DNA from: DATKZH01 sp964475955
Lineage (GTDB): Bacteria > Planctomycetota > Planctomycetia > Pirellulales > Thermoguttaceae
Length of the DNA stretch: 64,000 nt
Reading direction: 5' to 3'
NCBI GenBank assembly: GCA_964475955.1
Contig: CAYYZY010000018.1
Coordinates: 1 to 64,000, forward strand
The notes beneath the pieces were generated by a model. That model was not told the DNA's origin and did no database searches. It worked only from the letters and a program-made list of their open reading frames with translations. This document shows, in pieces, positions 1 through 8,500 of the stretch. Both the position numbers and the translations under genes were made by a program. Every line of letters starts with the position of its first letter. Position 1 is the first letter of the stretch.

Positions 1-321
1 CAGTTCGTTCTCGAGAAGCACGAACTTCTTGTCGTCGGCCGAGGCGGCGTCGCCCCGCCTGGCGTCCTTCGGCCTCCTGCCGGTCGACTTCTTGCGACGG
101 CGCTTGGTTCGCCGTTTCCGCTCGTGCCGGTCGACGCTGTAGTTGCTCGCCTCCCTGGGCGGCTTCGCGTCCTTCGACTTCTCCACGAGCAGCTCCTTGA
201 GCTCCTCGACCTCCCTTTCCAGCTCCCTGATCCGCGCCGCCTGCTCCTCGATCCGAGCGGCCTGCTCCTCGATCCGAGCGTCACGCCTGCGCAGTTCTTC
301 TTGGAGTTCACGAATCGTCAT
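1..321 (-). CDS. N-terminal part of a probable IS-type transposase (truncated by window edge)
   Basis: An open frame of 107 codons runs from an ATG at 321 to the window start with no stop, so the C-terminus is missing. The first ~50 residues form a strongly charged coiled coil with a repeated ARIEEQA unit. A basic segment with KPPREASNYSVDRHERKRR follows, then a run of Lys/Arg. A leading coiled coil followed by a KPP-type basic linker is the layout of IS66-like transposase N-termini, which is the basis for the call. No catalytic residue lies in the visible part, so the family is an inference. It could instead be an unrelated DNA-binding coiled-coil protein. Confidence 0.5.
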   Translation of the reverse strand, partial: MTIRELQEELRRRDARIEEQAARIEEQAARIRELEREVEELKELLVEKSKDAKPPREASNYSVDRHERKRRTKRRRKKSTGRRPKDARRGDAASADDKKFVLLENEL

Positions 322-645
322 GCCCCAGAATGTAGACGATTCCCGGATCCCCACAAAGATCAGTTTTCATAATGGACGGATACAAGAGGACCACGTCACC
401 TTTTTCCATGCGCGAGCAGAGATTCTGAAGCTGGGGTAGGTCTGGATCAAGTGACATGGGCCGCACCTTCCAACATGAATTACATCATGACACTTGCCGA
501 ACGCGGCTGTGTTTAGCGAGCCGGTGGCACGCCTTAAGCAACGAAGGGCGCGGTGGACGCCCGAACCACGCCCTTCGCTGAAGCTCAGGGACGTGCCACC
601 CGAGCCGAAACACAAAACACAAGCAACGTATTTCCACGCGGCGCC
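322..645. other. Intergenic region with a nested palindrome
   Basis: I see no convincing gene between the transposase fragment and the ThuA-like gene. The only clear structure is the nested palindrome at 523-600, listed separately. Short frames here lack protein-like composition. Confidence 0.6.
523..600. repeat. Nested palindromic element
   Basis: Outer arms GGTGGCACG (523-531) and CGTGCCACC (592-600) are perfect complements. Inside them CGAAGGGCGCGGT (542-554) pairs with ACCACGCCCTTCG (565-577) with one mismatch. It lies downstream of the minus-strand ThuA-like gene. It could act as a terminator-like or REP-like hairpin. No second copy was seen in the window. Confidence 0.6.
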
Positions 646-1533
646 CTAGCGCCTCAACTGGTTGGCCTTGGGGGCGGCCTCGTGGAGGTTGGGGGTGACG
701 TCGGCGTCGACGTTCCCCATGGCCCAGTCGAAGCCGCCCATGACGATCTGCTGGCACAAGGGGTTGGTCCAGACGTCGTGCCGGTGCCCGAGCGACGTGT
801 AGTACACCCGCCCCTTGCCGTGCAGCCGGGCCCAGGTGGCGGGGAACGGCGGCCGCTGGTAGCAGTCGCCCTTCATCCCCTCGGTCTCCTGCACCAGGAT
901 CACGTGGAGGTCGTCGGCGAAGTTCTTCAGCGCGTACCACTCTTCGTTCAGCTCGAACGAATCGCCCACGCCCTGCATGCCGGGGAACTTCGAGGAGGCG
1001 ACGCGCTGCGTGGCCACCTGCTGGGGGCCGTGCTTGACGAACTCGCCGCCGAGCATGGCGACGTACGGATCGCGCTCGGTCTGGATCTCGTTGCGCGCGC
1101 CCTTGGAATGGAACGAATCAGCGGCCGAGTGGAAGCCGACGAACCCCTTGCCGGCCGCCACCGCGTCGAGGAGCCGCTTCTTCCCGTCGGGCGACATGGG
1201 CGGGGTGTTCTGCTTGCTCTTCGGGCTGCAAAGGTTGCCGCAGGTGTAGAAGGCGATCACGTCGAACTGGTCGAGCGGCTCGTCGAACACGCGGCCGTCT
1301 TTGGTGCATACAACGTCGATGCCTTCCCTCGCGGCGATCTCGGTCATCACCTTCTCCGACACGCTCGGGCCGCCATCGATGGGCGCCACGGCCGAGTGCT
1401 CATAGCCGGCACTCCGCGTGAAGTAGAGGATCTTCGGCCCGGCGAGCCGGGCCGCCCGCGCGCGGCGCAGCGGCATCGTCGAAAACCCGAAGGCCGCCGC
1501 ACCGGCGGTGAGCATGAATTCACGTCGTCTCAT
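646..1533 (-). CDS. Tat-exported ThuA-like domain protein
   Basis: The 295-residue product starts at an ATG giving MRRREFMLTAGAAAFG, a twin-arginine export signal; an in-frame extension to 1689 only adds repeat-derived low-complexity sequence. The mature part has ThuA features: a PKILYFTRSAGYEH opening, FDVIAFYTCGN, and GKGFVGFHSAADSFH. The ThuA family has a class I glutamine-amidotransferase-like fold and is linked to trehalose and other sugar use, but its reaction is poorly defined. The length suits a single ThuA domain. The MBL-fold gene lies upstream on the same strand across a 156-base spacer that starts with a heptamer array. Export and fold are well supported; the substrate is unknown. 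Confidence 0.85.
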   Translation of the reverse strand: MRRREFMLTAGAAAFGFSTMPLRRARAARLAGPKILYFTRSAGYEHSAVAPIDGGPSVSEKVMTEIAAREGIDVVCTKDGRVFDEPLDQFDVIAFYTCGNLCSPKSKQNTPPMSPDGKKRLLDAVAAGKGFVGFHSAADSFHSKGARNEIQTERDPYVAMLGGEFVKHGPQQVATQRVASSKFPGMQGVGDSFELNEEWYALKNFADDLHVILVQETEGMKGDCYQRPPFPATWARLHGKGRVYYTSLGHRHDVWTNPLCQQIVMGGFDWAMGNVDADVTPNLHEAAPKANQLRR

Positions 1534-1649
1534 GGTTGGTCTCCCAGCGTAAGGTGTGACATGGGGCGGGTCAGAACGAGAATCACGCGCCCGCCAGCAT
1601 AGCCGATGCCCGGGCCCAAGCCAACCGCTTGACCCACCGCCCCTTGTCG

Positions 1650-1691
1650 CCACCCTGCCACCTGCCACTCGCCACTCGCCACTCGCCACTC
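1650..1691 (-). repeat. Heptanucleotide array directly after a stop codon
   Basis: On the minus strand the unit GAGTGGC occurs four times in tandem (1664-1691), followed by AGGTGGC and an 8-base AGGGTGGC. The array begins at the TGA of the MBL-fold gene (1690-1692). It matches in period, purine bias and position the arrays at 57684-57753 and 60441-60489. Confidence 0.8.
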
Positions 1692-2640
1692 AAAACAGCC
1701 GCCCCTGGGTCGGCCGGCCGAGCGGATGGGCGTCGAACCCGGCGTCGTGCAGCCGGTCGACGAACGACTCCGGGCCGTGCGTGCAGTACACCTTCCGGGG
1801 CGCCACCCGGGCGACGGCCTCGAGCAGTTCGTCGTAGTCGGCGTGGTCCGACAGCGGGACGGCATGGTCCACGCCGAGGCGGTATTTCGCGCCTCGGTCG
1901 ACGGCCCAACCGGTCACCGCGAAGCGGACCTCTTGGGCCAGGTTCTCGAATCGCGGCGTGCGGGGCGGCACGACGAGGACGCTTCCCGGCCCGACCTCGC
2001 CCCGCAGGCGTCCATAGTCGCCCAGGTCGACGCCGAGCGATTCGTACACCCGGCTGGTCTCGTAAATGTGCTTGTGCTGAAGCACGGGGAAGCCGGCACG
2101 GGTCAACAGGCACGTCACCTCCTGGCCCTTGCCCAGCGCGTAGGCCTCGACGACCGGGACGGCGCCGGCTTCGAGCGTCTTCTGCACCTGGTCGACGAGT
2201 TGGCCGATCGCTTCCTCGCGCGGCGGGAGGCGATAGCCGGGGTGCCCGTAGGTGCTCTCGATCACGAGCAGGTCGGCCTGCGGCAGCTCGGCCCGCTCGG
2301 CGGTGGCCGATTCGCCTAGCTTGAAGTCGCCGGTGTAGAGGAGCGATCCCCGCTCGTCTTCGGCCAACAGCATGGCCGAGCCGAGACAGTGGCCGGCCGG
2401 GTAGGTCGTCAGGCACAGGCCACCCCAGGTGATCGGCTGGCGATAGGGCAGGTCGAGCGTGGGGCGGCGTCCCAGGCGGAAACGGTAAAGGGCGCCCGTC
2501 TGGGGCGTGCACAGCGCGTACTCGTGCCGGGCGATATGATCGGCGTGGGCGTGCGAGATGAACGCCCGGGGCTGCCGTCGACGGAAGTCGATCGCCAGGT
2601 CCGCCCTGGTCAGTTTCAGCCCGCCGTCCCAGTGGAACAC
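1690..2640 (-). CDS. MBL-fold metallo-hydrolase (exonuclease-like)
   Basis: The 316-residue protein carries the metallo-beta-lactamase motif HAHADH (His30, His32, Asp34, His35). Further metal-ligand regions are PAGHCLGSA and YTGDF, with a late THGPESF segment typical of beta-CASP-like RNA/DNA exonucleases. Overall it resembles the ligase-associated DNA exonuclease group of MBL proteins, which act on nucleic acids in the cytoplasm; no DNA ligase or helicase partner is in the window. There is no signal peptide. The stop codon is fused to a heptamer array. Fold and metal site are clear; the nucleic-acid role is inferred from family resemblance. Confidence 0.85.
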   Translation of the reverse strand: MFHWDGGLKLTRADLAIDFRRRQPRAFISHAHADHIARHEYALCTPQTGALYRFRLGRRPTLDLPYRQPITWGGLCLTTYPAGHCLGSAMLLAEDERGSLLYTGDFKLGESATAERAELPQADLLVIESTYGHPGYRLPPREEAIGQLVDQVQKTLEAGAVPVVEAYALGKGQEVTCLLTRAGFPVLQHKHIYETSRVYESLGVDLGDYGRLRGEVGPGSVLVVPPRTPRFENLAQEVRFAVTGWAVDRGAKYRLGVDHAVPLSDHADYDELLEAVARVAPRKVYCTHGPESFVDRLHDAGFDAHPLGRPTQGRLF

Positions 2641-2771
2641 GCCCGAGAGCCCTCAAGTCGATCCGCCCGGCCACGGAAACGTGGCAGGGCCTTACGCGGA
2701 ACCGGACGTCCTCTGCACGGCCGTGGATGGAGTCTCTGACCGTGATGATGCGCGCGTGGTGCGCGCATGTT

Positions 2772-2828
2772 GTGGGGCACGTTTCCAACGTGCCATTGGG
2801 TTGTGGGCACGTTGGAAACGTGCCCCAC
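2772..2828. repeat. Paired REP-like palindrome of the RAYT-associated family
   Basis: Two 23-base arms (2772-2794 and 2806-2828) are perfect reverse complements around an 11-base spacer. Each arm contains the core GGCACGTTTCCAACGTGCC, itself a hairpin (GGCACGTT / AACGTGCC around TCC). The same core flanks the tyrosine transposase gene at 13887-14552, so this is probably a dispersed copy mobilised by that enzyme or a relative. Confidence 0.85.
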
Positions 2829-2915
2829 GTTGCGGGGTTCCCCAGGCGTTGGTCGGAGGGCCGTGCCCTGGCGAGACGCCCGGCACCCAACCGCGCAACG
2901 TTTTCGATGCTCCGC

Positions 2916-3851
2916 TCAGCCCTCCGTCGCAGAGGGCGCCGGGGCCTGCGCGGGAGCCGCCTTCCGTTTTCCTTCGGGGGTCAAACCGGCCGCGTCCCAG
3001 ATGCGCGCGAAGGCTTCGCCCACCCGCTTGACGATCATGTCGCGCCGCATGCCCGAGAAAACCGCCCGGTTGGGCTTGTACGTGACCGGCCCGTCGAATC
3101 CCATGTCGGAGAGGGTGCTCACGTATGCGGGCAGATCGATTCCCCCCTCGGCGGCCGGCATCGAGCGCGACGCTTCGGTCAACTCCGCCAGGGGCGTGCC
3201 GTCGCCGGGCACGTCGGCCAACTGCACCGCCACGATTTTGTCGACCGAGAGGCTGCGCACGCTCTCCGGCGAGCCGCCCGACACGTGGAGATCCCAGACG
3301 TCGAGCAGGAGGCCCAGGTTGGGGGCTCCGAGCATATTGACCAACAGCGACAGCGCGTCGAGTTCGTGGATGAACTGGAACGCCTGCCCTTGACGGAGAT
3401 TCTCCGCGGCGCGGAACCCGACCCCCAGCCGCACGCCGGAGGGCTCCAGCGTCTTGCAGATTTCCCCGAGCCGGCGCCGGTGGAACTCGAAATTCTCGTG
3501 GTAGGGGCGCTTGTCGCCGGCCGGCTGGATCGTGGCCACACACCGCGTGCAGCCGATTTCGGACGCCACCTGGACGACCTCGGCCAGTTTCTCCAATTCG
3601 GGCTTGAAGGCCTCGTCGTCGGTGTCCCAGTCGACCGGGAGCGGGAAGGTGCCGGGGCGGAACGTCTCGACGCGCACCTGGGCACTGTCGATCAATCGCC
3701 GCGCGTACGGCAATCCCTTGGCCTTCGCCCGGCCGGCGACTTCCACCATGTCCAGGTCGAGCCCGCGAAAACCGTAAGTGAGTGCCAGCTCGATGATTTC
3801 GCTCTGATGGCCCGTCACGCCCAGGGCCGATGCATTGAGGTTCTTGAACAT
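2916..3851 (-). CDS. Sugar phosphate isomerase/epimerase (xylose-isomerase-like TIM barrel)
   Basis: The 311-residue product starts at an ATG (MFKNLNASALG); the longer frame to 4283 has upstream sequence without protein character. The pattern fits the AP-endonuclease-2/xylose isomerase-like TIM barrel: GFRGLDLDMVE, a central GCTRCVATI strand, NLGLLLDVWDLH with metal-ligand-type acidic residues, and GFDGPVTYKPN. These enzymes isomerise or epimerise sugars or keto-sugars using a divalent metal. The C-terminus is an Ala/Pro/Lys-rich tail. There is no signal peptide, so it is probably cytoplasmic. It is divergent from the alpha/beta hydrolase gene at 4231. Substrate unknown. Confidence 0.8.
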   Translation of the reverse strand: MFKNLNASALGVTGHQSEIIELALTYGFRGLDLDMVEVAGRAKAKGLPYARRLIDSAQVRVETFRPGTFPLPVDWDTDDEAFKPELEKLAEVVQVASEIGCTRCVATIQPAGDKRPYHENFEFHRRRLGEICKTLEPSGVRLGVGFRAAENLRQGQAFQFIHELDALSLLVNMLGAPNLGLLLDVWDLHVSGGSPESVRSLSVDKIVAVQLADVPGDGTPLAELTEASRSMPAAEGGIDLPAYVSTLSDMGFDGPVTYKPNRAVFSGMRRDMIVKRVGEAFARIWDAAGLTPEGKRKAAPAQAPAPSATEG

Positions 3852-4230
3852 GGGATCCTCCCTCGGGGTTCGGGACCAAACCGACAGCGTCTCGCCAAGG
3901 GGCGCCCGAGCCGGCACGTCAAAAACCCACATTGTCGCAAAATTCCGCCGAGATCGAAAGGGGGCGGCGACTCCGTCTTCGGCAACCCCGGCGACCAGCC
4001 GAGCGGGCCGGTCGCCGGGCGGCACGCTCCCTTCCCGGGAGGTATGTGCGCAGTCCTCGCCCCGTGGAGAAGACGGCGGCACGTCGCCCTGGCGACCGGG
4101 CAAGCTCTGCATCTCGCCGCGGTCTGCGAGTATACTGGGCCCCGGGAGGTTCCGATGGCTGCCCCGCCAAGTTTCCCGTACGCTCGAATGCTGCTCGTCG
4201 TCCACAATCGTGCCCCCAAAAGGAGCTACC

Positions 4231-5169
4231 ATGACGCGCCACCTACCGTTCGCACTCCTCGTGCTCGCCCTCACCGCCGCCACGCTGCTCGGAGGCGCCG
4301 AACCCCGGCGACGCCGCGCCCGGCATTATCCGCCCGAGTTGGCCGGGGCGAAAGTCGAGGTTTACAAGACGGTCGGCGACGTGAAGCTCAACATGTACCT
4401 CTTCTTCCCCGACGACCACAAGTCGGGCGACCGGCGCCCGGCCATCGTGTTCTTCTTCGGCGGCGGCTGGCGAAGCGGCAGCCCGGCCCAGTTCCAGCAC
4501 CATTGCCGGTACCTGGCCTCCCGGGGGATGGTGGCGATGGCGGCCGACTATCGGGTGCTCTCGCGCCACAAGACAAAGGCCGTGAAATGCGTGGCCGACG
4601 CCAAGTCGGCCGTCCGCTGGATCCGCGCCAACGCCGACCGCCTGGGCGTCGACCCCGAGCGCGTCGTGGCCGGGGGCGGGTTGGCCGGCGGGCACATCGC
4701 CGCGTGCACCGGGATCGTCCCGGGCCTAGAGGAGCCGGGCGAAGACGCGTCGATCTCGTCGGTGCCCAACGCGCTGGCCCTGTTCAACCCGGCCGTGCTG
4801 CTCGCGCCGGTCGAGGGCGTCAGCCCCTTCAAACCGGGTCGGATGACGAACCTTGAGGAACGCATGGGCACCGATCCGGCGGCCATGTCGCCGTACCATC
4901 ACGTGAAGCCGGGCAACCCGCCGACGATCATCTTCCACGGCACGGCCGACAAGACGGTCCCCTTCCGGACGGTCGAGCTGTTCGCCGAGGCGATGACCGA
5001 GGCGGGGAACCCGTGCAAGTTGGTGGCCTTCGAGGGGCAGGGGCACGGCTTCTTCAACCACGGCCGCGACGACGGCACCGCATACGTCGAAACCGTGCGC
5101 GCCCTGGACCGATTCCTCGGCGAACTGGGCTTCCTGGAAGGGCAGCCGACGATCGGGGAGGCGGAGTAG
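4231..5169 (+). CDS. Exported alpha/beta hydrolase lacking its catalytic serine
   Basis: The 312-residue product starts at an ATG behind an AGGAG ribosome site and has a signal peptide (MTRHLPFALLVLALTAATLLG). It matches the acetyl-esterase/lipase-like alpha/beta hydrolases: FFFGGGW oxyanion loop, AADYRV, DAKSAVRWIR, then the nucleophile elbow. The elbow reads AGGGLAGGHIAA where the family has G-x-S-x-G, so residue 151 is Leu (TTG at 4681-4683) instead of Ser. Asp240 (HGTADKT) and His272 (GQGHGFF) of the triad remain. TCG to TTG is a single transition, so this may be a recent inactivation, a non-catalytic relative or a sequencing error. Confidence 0.8.
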   Translation: MTRHLPFALLVLALTAATLLGGAEPRRRRARHYPPELAGAKVEVYKTVGDVKLNMYLFFPDDHKSGDRRPAIVFFFGGGWRSGSPAQFQHHCRYLASRGMVAMAADYRVLSRHKTKAVKCVADAKSAVRWIRANADRLGVDPERVVAGGGLAGGHIAACTGIVPGLEEPGEDASISSVPNALALFNPAVLLAPVEGVSPFKPGRMTNLEERMGTDPAAMSPYHHVKPGNPPTIIFHGTADKTVPFRTVELFAEAMTEAGNPCKLVAFEGQGHGFFNHGRDDGTAYVETVRALDRFLGELGFLEGQPTIGEAE

Positions 5170-5294
5170 GCGGCTCTTTTCGCGTCGCGGTGGCCGGATG
5201 GCTTCCATGAGTGCGGCGAGCCCACAGTGTTCCCAGATTCCGCGGCCCGCTGCGCTCGACTCCGGCCACCGGAGTTTTGCGTTAACGTTCTGCG

Positions 5295-6023
5295 TCAACG
5301 CTTGCGCTGCTTCTGGACGTACGCGTTGAGCATCTTCATGTACGTTCGCATGAAGGGCGTGTTGTCGTGCCAGGTGCGCGCGGAGACGACGTTGCCGTCG
5401 ACGACCACGGGCCGGTCGACGTACTTCGCGCCGCCCTGCTCGGCGTCCTTGGCGCACTTGGCCACCGTGGTCACCGTCTTGCCCTCGATGCAACCGGCCG
5501 CGCTGACGATCTCGATCCCGTGGCACACCACGGCGATCGGCTTCTGCGCGTCGGCGAAGCGGCGCATGATCCGCATCAGGTCCTTGTCGTAGCGGATGTA
5601 CTCCGGCGCGCGCCCGCCCGAGACGAACACGCCCACGTACTCCGTCGGGTCGACGTCGGCGAAAGCGACCTCCGCCTGAAGGTGATAGCCGGGTCGCTCC
5701 TGGGTGAGGTCCCAGGGGACGTCGGGATTGGGCGGCACCTCGTGCAGCACCATGTGGTAGAGCCGGGCCTCGGGGCCGGCCACCACGACCTCGTAGCCGT
5801 CCTCGGGGATGCGGAAGAACGGGTAGAGCGTGTCCATCGCCTCGGTCGCGTCGCCGATCGGCATCAGGACCTTGCCCTTCGACGGCCGCTGCGGCTTCTC
5901 CTTCTTCACTTTCTTTTTCTCCTTCTTCTGGGCCAGTGCGGTCGACGACATGGCGGCCAGCGCCGCCGGCGCGGCCGTCAGGAGCTTGCACAACTGACGA
6001 CGGTTCAGGGGGTCGTGGGCCAT
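5295..6023 (-). CDS. Exported DJ-1/PfpI family protein
   Basis: The 242-residue product begins with a twin-arginine-like signal (NRRQLCKLLTAAPAALAAM) ending near ALA, followed by a Lys/Glu-rich linker. The remainder is a DJ-1/PfpI domain: KVLMPIGDATEAMD, the strand YVGVFVSGG, and the nucleophile elbow VVCHGIEI with Cys167. Family members include proteases, glyoxalases and redox-sensing chaperones; this sequence alone does not decide. A GAGAGGA ribosome site supports the start. It converges on the alpha/beta hydrolase gene, with a loose inverted repeat (5189-5197 / 5262-5270) between the stops. Confidence 0.85.
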   Translation of the reverse strand: MAHDPLNRRQLCKLLTAAPAALAAMSSTALAQKKEKKKVKKEKPQRPSKGKVLMPIGDATEAMDTLYPFFRIPEDGYEVVVAGPEARLYHMVLHEVPPNPDVPWDLTQERPGYHLQAEVAFADVDPTEYVGVFVSGGRAPEYIRYDKDLMRIMRRFADAQKPIAVVCHGIEIVSAAGCIEGKTVTTVAKCAKDAEQGGAKYVDRPVVVDGNVVSARTWHDNTPFMRTYMKMLNAYVQKQRKR

Positions 6024-6464
6024 GGTCGGTGCGTCCTCTCGGTTGTTGGGGGTGGGTGAATCGCGGCGACGGAAGCGGAAAACCGGGGTCTATTGTAATT
6101 GACCGCTCGGCGGATTTGCAGGGAATGGGCGCCGGCGTGCCGCCCGGGGGACTTCGCCGACGTGCCGTCGGCGGCTGAACGGGGGGCCGACAGTGGCGAT
6201 CTCTACCGCGATCGTGTGGTGGCCACGCGCATCGCCGAGGGGTCGACGGCCGACTGGCCCGGCCCGTTCGGCGATCCGCAAACGCACCAGATGGCCGCCC
6301 CGGCCGACCCGCAGGCCCGGCCCGTCGCCATGCGCGAGCTGTCGGACGACCGGCTCACCGGCCCGGAACGCGAGCGGGAATCAGCGGACGGCAAACCGCG
6401 TGTGCCTGATGCGGAAGCCGGAAAGTGATTCTTCGGCCGCCTTGGGGCTCGCTCGGCCGTCTTC
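6024..6464. other. Intergenic region, no gene recognised
   Basis: This stretch lies between the starts and stops of two minus-strand genes. Open frames on both strands (for example 6099-6428) have Pro/Arg/Asp-rich translations with no recognisable fold, and no repeat stands out. Confidence 0.5.
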
Positions 6465-7112
6465 TCACGCACTGAAGAACACCTCCCGGTGGATGCGCGT
6501 GTAGTGGACGCCGCGCGCTTCGAGCCATTGGCCCACCTCGCGGACCATGGCGTCGAGGCCGCAGAGGTAGTAGTTCGTGCGCTGGTCGCGCGGAACTTCG
6601 TCGAGCAAATCGGTCACCCGGCCGTGGTGGTGCGGCGGGGCCTCCTCCCGCGAAACGCACAGCCGGAAGGGGCATCGGCCGCGGAGGTAGTCGACGGCCA
6701 CGGCGTCGGCCAGCGACCGAACGCCGTACAGGCAAAGGGCCGGGCGCCAGTCGGGAAAACTCCTCAGGGCGCTCAGAAACGGGGCGATGCCGGTCCCCGT
6801 GGCGATCAGCACGCCCGGCTCGCCCCCGTGCCCCGGGCGGAACCAGCCGAACGGCGAGCTGATCTCCACGTCGTCGCCGGGCGAGCGGGCCGCCAACCAC
6901 TGGCTAACCGCGCCGCCGGGCATGCGGCGCACGACGAACTCCAGATCGGGGTCGCGGCTGCCCGACGACACGCTGTACGGCCGCGACACGCCCTCGGCGT
7001 TGAAGATCGCGCAGCAGTCTCCCGGCTCGAACTCGACGCCTTCACGCTCGACGGCGAGCACGAAGACGTCGTCGGAGACGAAGCGGACCGCTTTCACCCC
7101 AACGTGGGGCAC
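6465..7112 (-). CDS. FAD/NAD(P)-binding oxidoreductase (ferredoxin-NADP reductase fold)
   Basis: The 215-residue protein starts at a GTG and has the two halves of the ferredoxin-NADP reductase fold. An N-terminal beta barrel carries the flavin motif RPYSVSSG (Arg44-Pro-Tyr-Ser), and a nucleotide-binding half has GTGIAPFLS and LCLYGVRS. YYLCGLDAMVREV near the end matches the conserved C-G-x-x-x-M segment. It is at the short end for the family and has no iron-sulfur domain, as in flavodoxin/ferredoxin reductases and flavin reductases. There is no signal peptide. The electron partner cannot be read from the context. Confidence 0.85.
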   Translation of the reverse strand: MPHVGVKAVRFVSDDVFVLAVEREGVEFEPGDCCAIFNAEGVSRPYSVSSGSRDPDLEFVVRRMPGGAVSQWLAARSPGDDVEISSPFGWFRPGHGGEPGVLIATGTGIAPFLSALRSFPDWRPALCLYGVRSLADAVAVDYLRGRCPFRLCVSREEAPPHHHGRVTDLLDEVPRDQRTNYYLCGLDAMVREVGQWLEARGVHYTRIHREVFFSA

Positions 7113-7168
7113 GAGGACGTTCTCTCGCTACGGGCGTCGGGGGGACTCGGTCTGCGTCCGTGAATACG

Positions 7169-7192
7169 CATCTTCGCCAATCGGCGAAGATG
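7169..7192. promoter_or_regulatory. Hairpin upstream of the flavin reductase gene
   Basis: CATCTTCGCC (7169-7178) and GGCGAAGATG (7183-7192) are perfect 10-base complements around AATC. It lies 57-80 bases before the minus-strand start at 7112, so it could be in the leader RNA or be an operator. No T run follows. Confidence 0.4.
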
Positions 7193-7315
7193 GGCGTAGG
7201 GCCTTGCCGTGCACTCGTGGCCGCCGGAGCCGCTTGCGAATCGGCCATTATACCGACACGGTCAACTGCGGCCGGCCATAGTGCCCGCCGACGCACTTAG
7301 GGCCAACCGCCTATT

Positions 7316-8473
7316 TTACCGGGCCTGCGACTGGCGGCGATAGGCCGTGGGGGAGAGGCCGGTCTGCCTGGCGAAGACGACGTCCAGCCGGCCCGTGCTG
7401 GGGAAGCCCGACCGCGCGGCCACCGTCGTAATGGGAAGCTGCGTGTCGGTTAGCAGTTCCTTGGCCCGCTCGACGCGTAGTCGGTACACCTCCTCGAGCA
7501 CCGACCGCCCCAGCACGGCGCGGAAGCGGCGTTCCAGCAGGCGGCGGCCCACCGCGATGTCGTGGGCGATCCGGCCGACGCTCAGCTCTTCCCACGCGTG
7601 CTCGCGGAGGTGTTGCAGGGCCGCCTGGACCACTTCGTCTTCGACGGCCATGATGTCGGTCGAGTGCCGGGTGACCACGTGGAGGGGCGGCAGGAAGAGG
7701 GGCTCTACGGGCCGCTCTTCGCCCGACATCAGACGGTCCAACAGGGCCGCCGCCTCGTAGCCGATCCGCTGCGACGGGACGGCGATGCTCGACAGCGCGG
7801 GCCGCGCCAGCTTGCACTCCAGGTCGTCGTTACCCAGCCCGAGCAGGGCCACGTCTTCCGGGACCTTCAGCCCGATCTGCGCGCACACGTCGGCCAGGTA
7901 GCGGGCCGGCGCATCTTCGCAGCAGAGGATGGCCGTCGGCTTGGCCAGCCCGCGCAGCCAACGGTGCGTTCGCTCGGCGGCCTTTCTCCATAGGGCAGGC
8001 GTGGTCAGATCGGCCAGGTACTCGGTGTGGCTGGCGGAGACCGTCGAGCCCGCCTCGGCGACCCGCTGGCGATAGGCCGCCTCCTGGCTTCTCGAATAGG
8101 CCGCCGCCGCGCTGCCGAAAAAGCCGAAATGGCTGAACTTGCGTTCCAGGAAATACTCGGCGGCCAGGCGCCCGGCCGTGTGGTGATCGACGTCGACCGT
8201 CGGCACGTCGAGGTCGGGGAGGGTGTAGGCCGTGTCGATCAACGGGATGCCCATGCGGACCAGTTGGTCGGCCACGCGGAGAAGGACCAAACCTGCGATG
8301 ATCCCATGCGGCTTCCAGTCGCGCACGTGGGAGACGAGGTGCATCCGGGGCGGGCCGTCGCGCAAGACCCAGTTCGGCCGGTCGGCCGCGTACGCCCGCA
8401 CCCCGCGGATGACGCCCCGCACGAAGCTCAATCCTCGGTCGAGAAGCAGGGCAATCCGGCGGGTCCGACTCAC
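7316..8473 (-). CDS. XylR-type transcription regulator (LacI-like sensor plus AraC HTH)
   Basis: The 385-residue product starts best at a GTG at 8473, which has a GAGGA site eight bases upstream; a TTG at 8500 is also possible. Residues ~5-275 form a periplasmic-binding-protein-like sugar sensor: RRIALLLDRG, VPTVDVDHHTAG, KPTAILCCEDAPARYLADVC, EDVALLGLGND. Residues ~285-385 form the AraC-type double helix-turn-helix (LSVGRIAHDIAVGRRLLERRF and ITTVAARSGFPSTGRL). E. coli XylR has this order and senses D-xylose in the cytoplasm. A pair of 12-base direct repeats at 8686-8720 is a candidate operator. The inducer is unknown. Confidence 0.88.
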   Translation of the reverse strand: MSRTRRIALLLDRGLSFVRGVIRGVRAYAADRPNWVLRDGPPRMHLVSHVRDWKPHGIIAGLVLLRVADQLVRMGIPLIDTAYTLPDLDVPTVDVDHHTAGRLAAEYFLERKFSHFGFFGSAAAAYSRSQEAAYRQRVAEAGSTVSASHTEYLADLTTPALWRKAAERTHRWLRGLAKPTAILCCEDAPARYLADVCAQIGLKVPEDVALLGLGNDDLECKLARPALSSIAVPSQRIGYEAAALLDRLMSGEERPVEPLFLPPLHVVTRHSTDIMAVEDEVVQAALQHLREHAWEELSVGRIAHDIAVGRRLLERRFRAVLGRSVLEEVYRLRVERAKELLTDTQLPITTVAARSGFPSTGRLDVVFARQTGLSPTAYRRQSQAR

Positions 8474-8500
8474 CAGAGCGTTCCTCGAAACACGGGACAA

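Noticed and set aside
5189..5270. Inverted repeat GGTGGCCGG / CCGGCCACC between convergent genes
   Set aside because: The arms are only 9 bases with a 64-base loop and no T run, so it is not a convincing terminator or element at this G+C.
6099..6428. Short plus-strand open frame in an intergenic stretch
   Set aside because: No ribosome site, no recognisable sequence and a Pro/Asp/Arg-rich composition.
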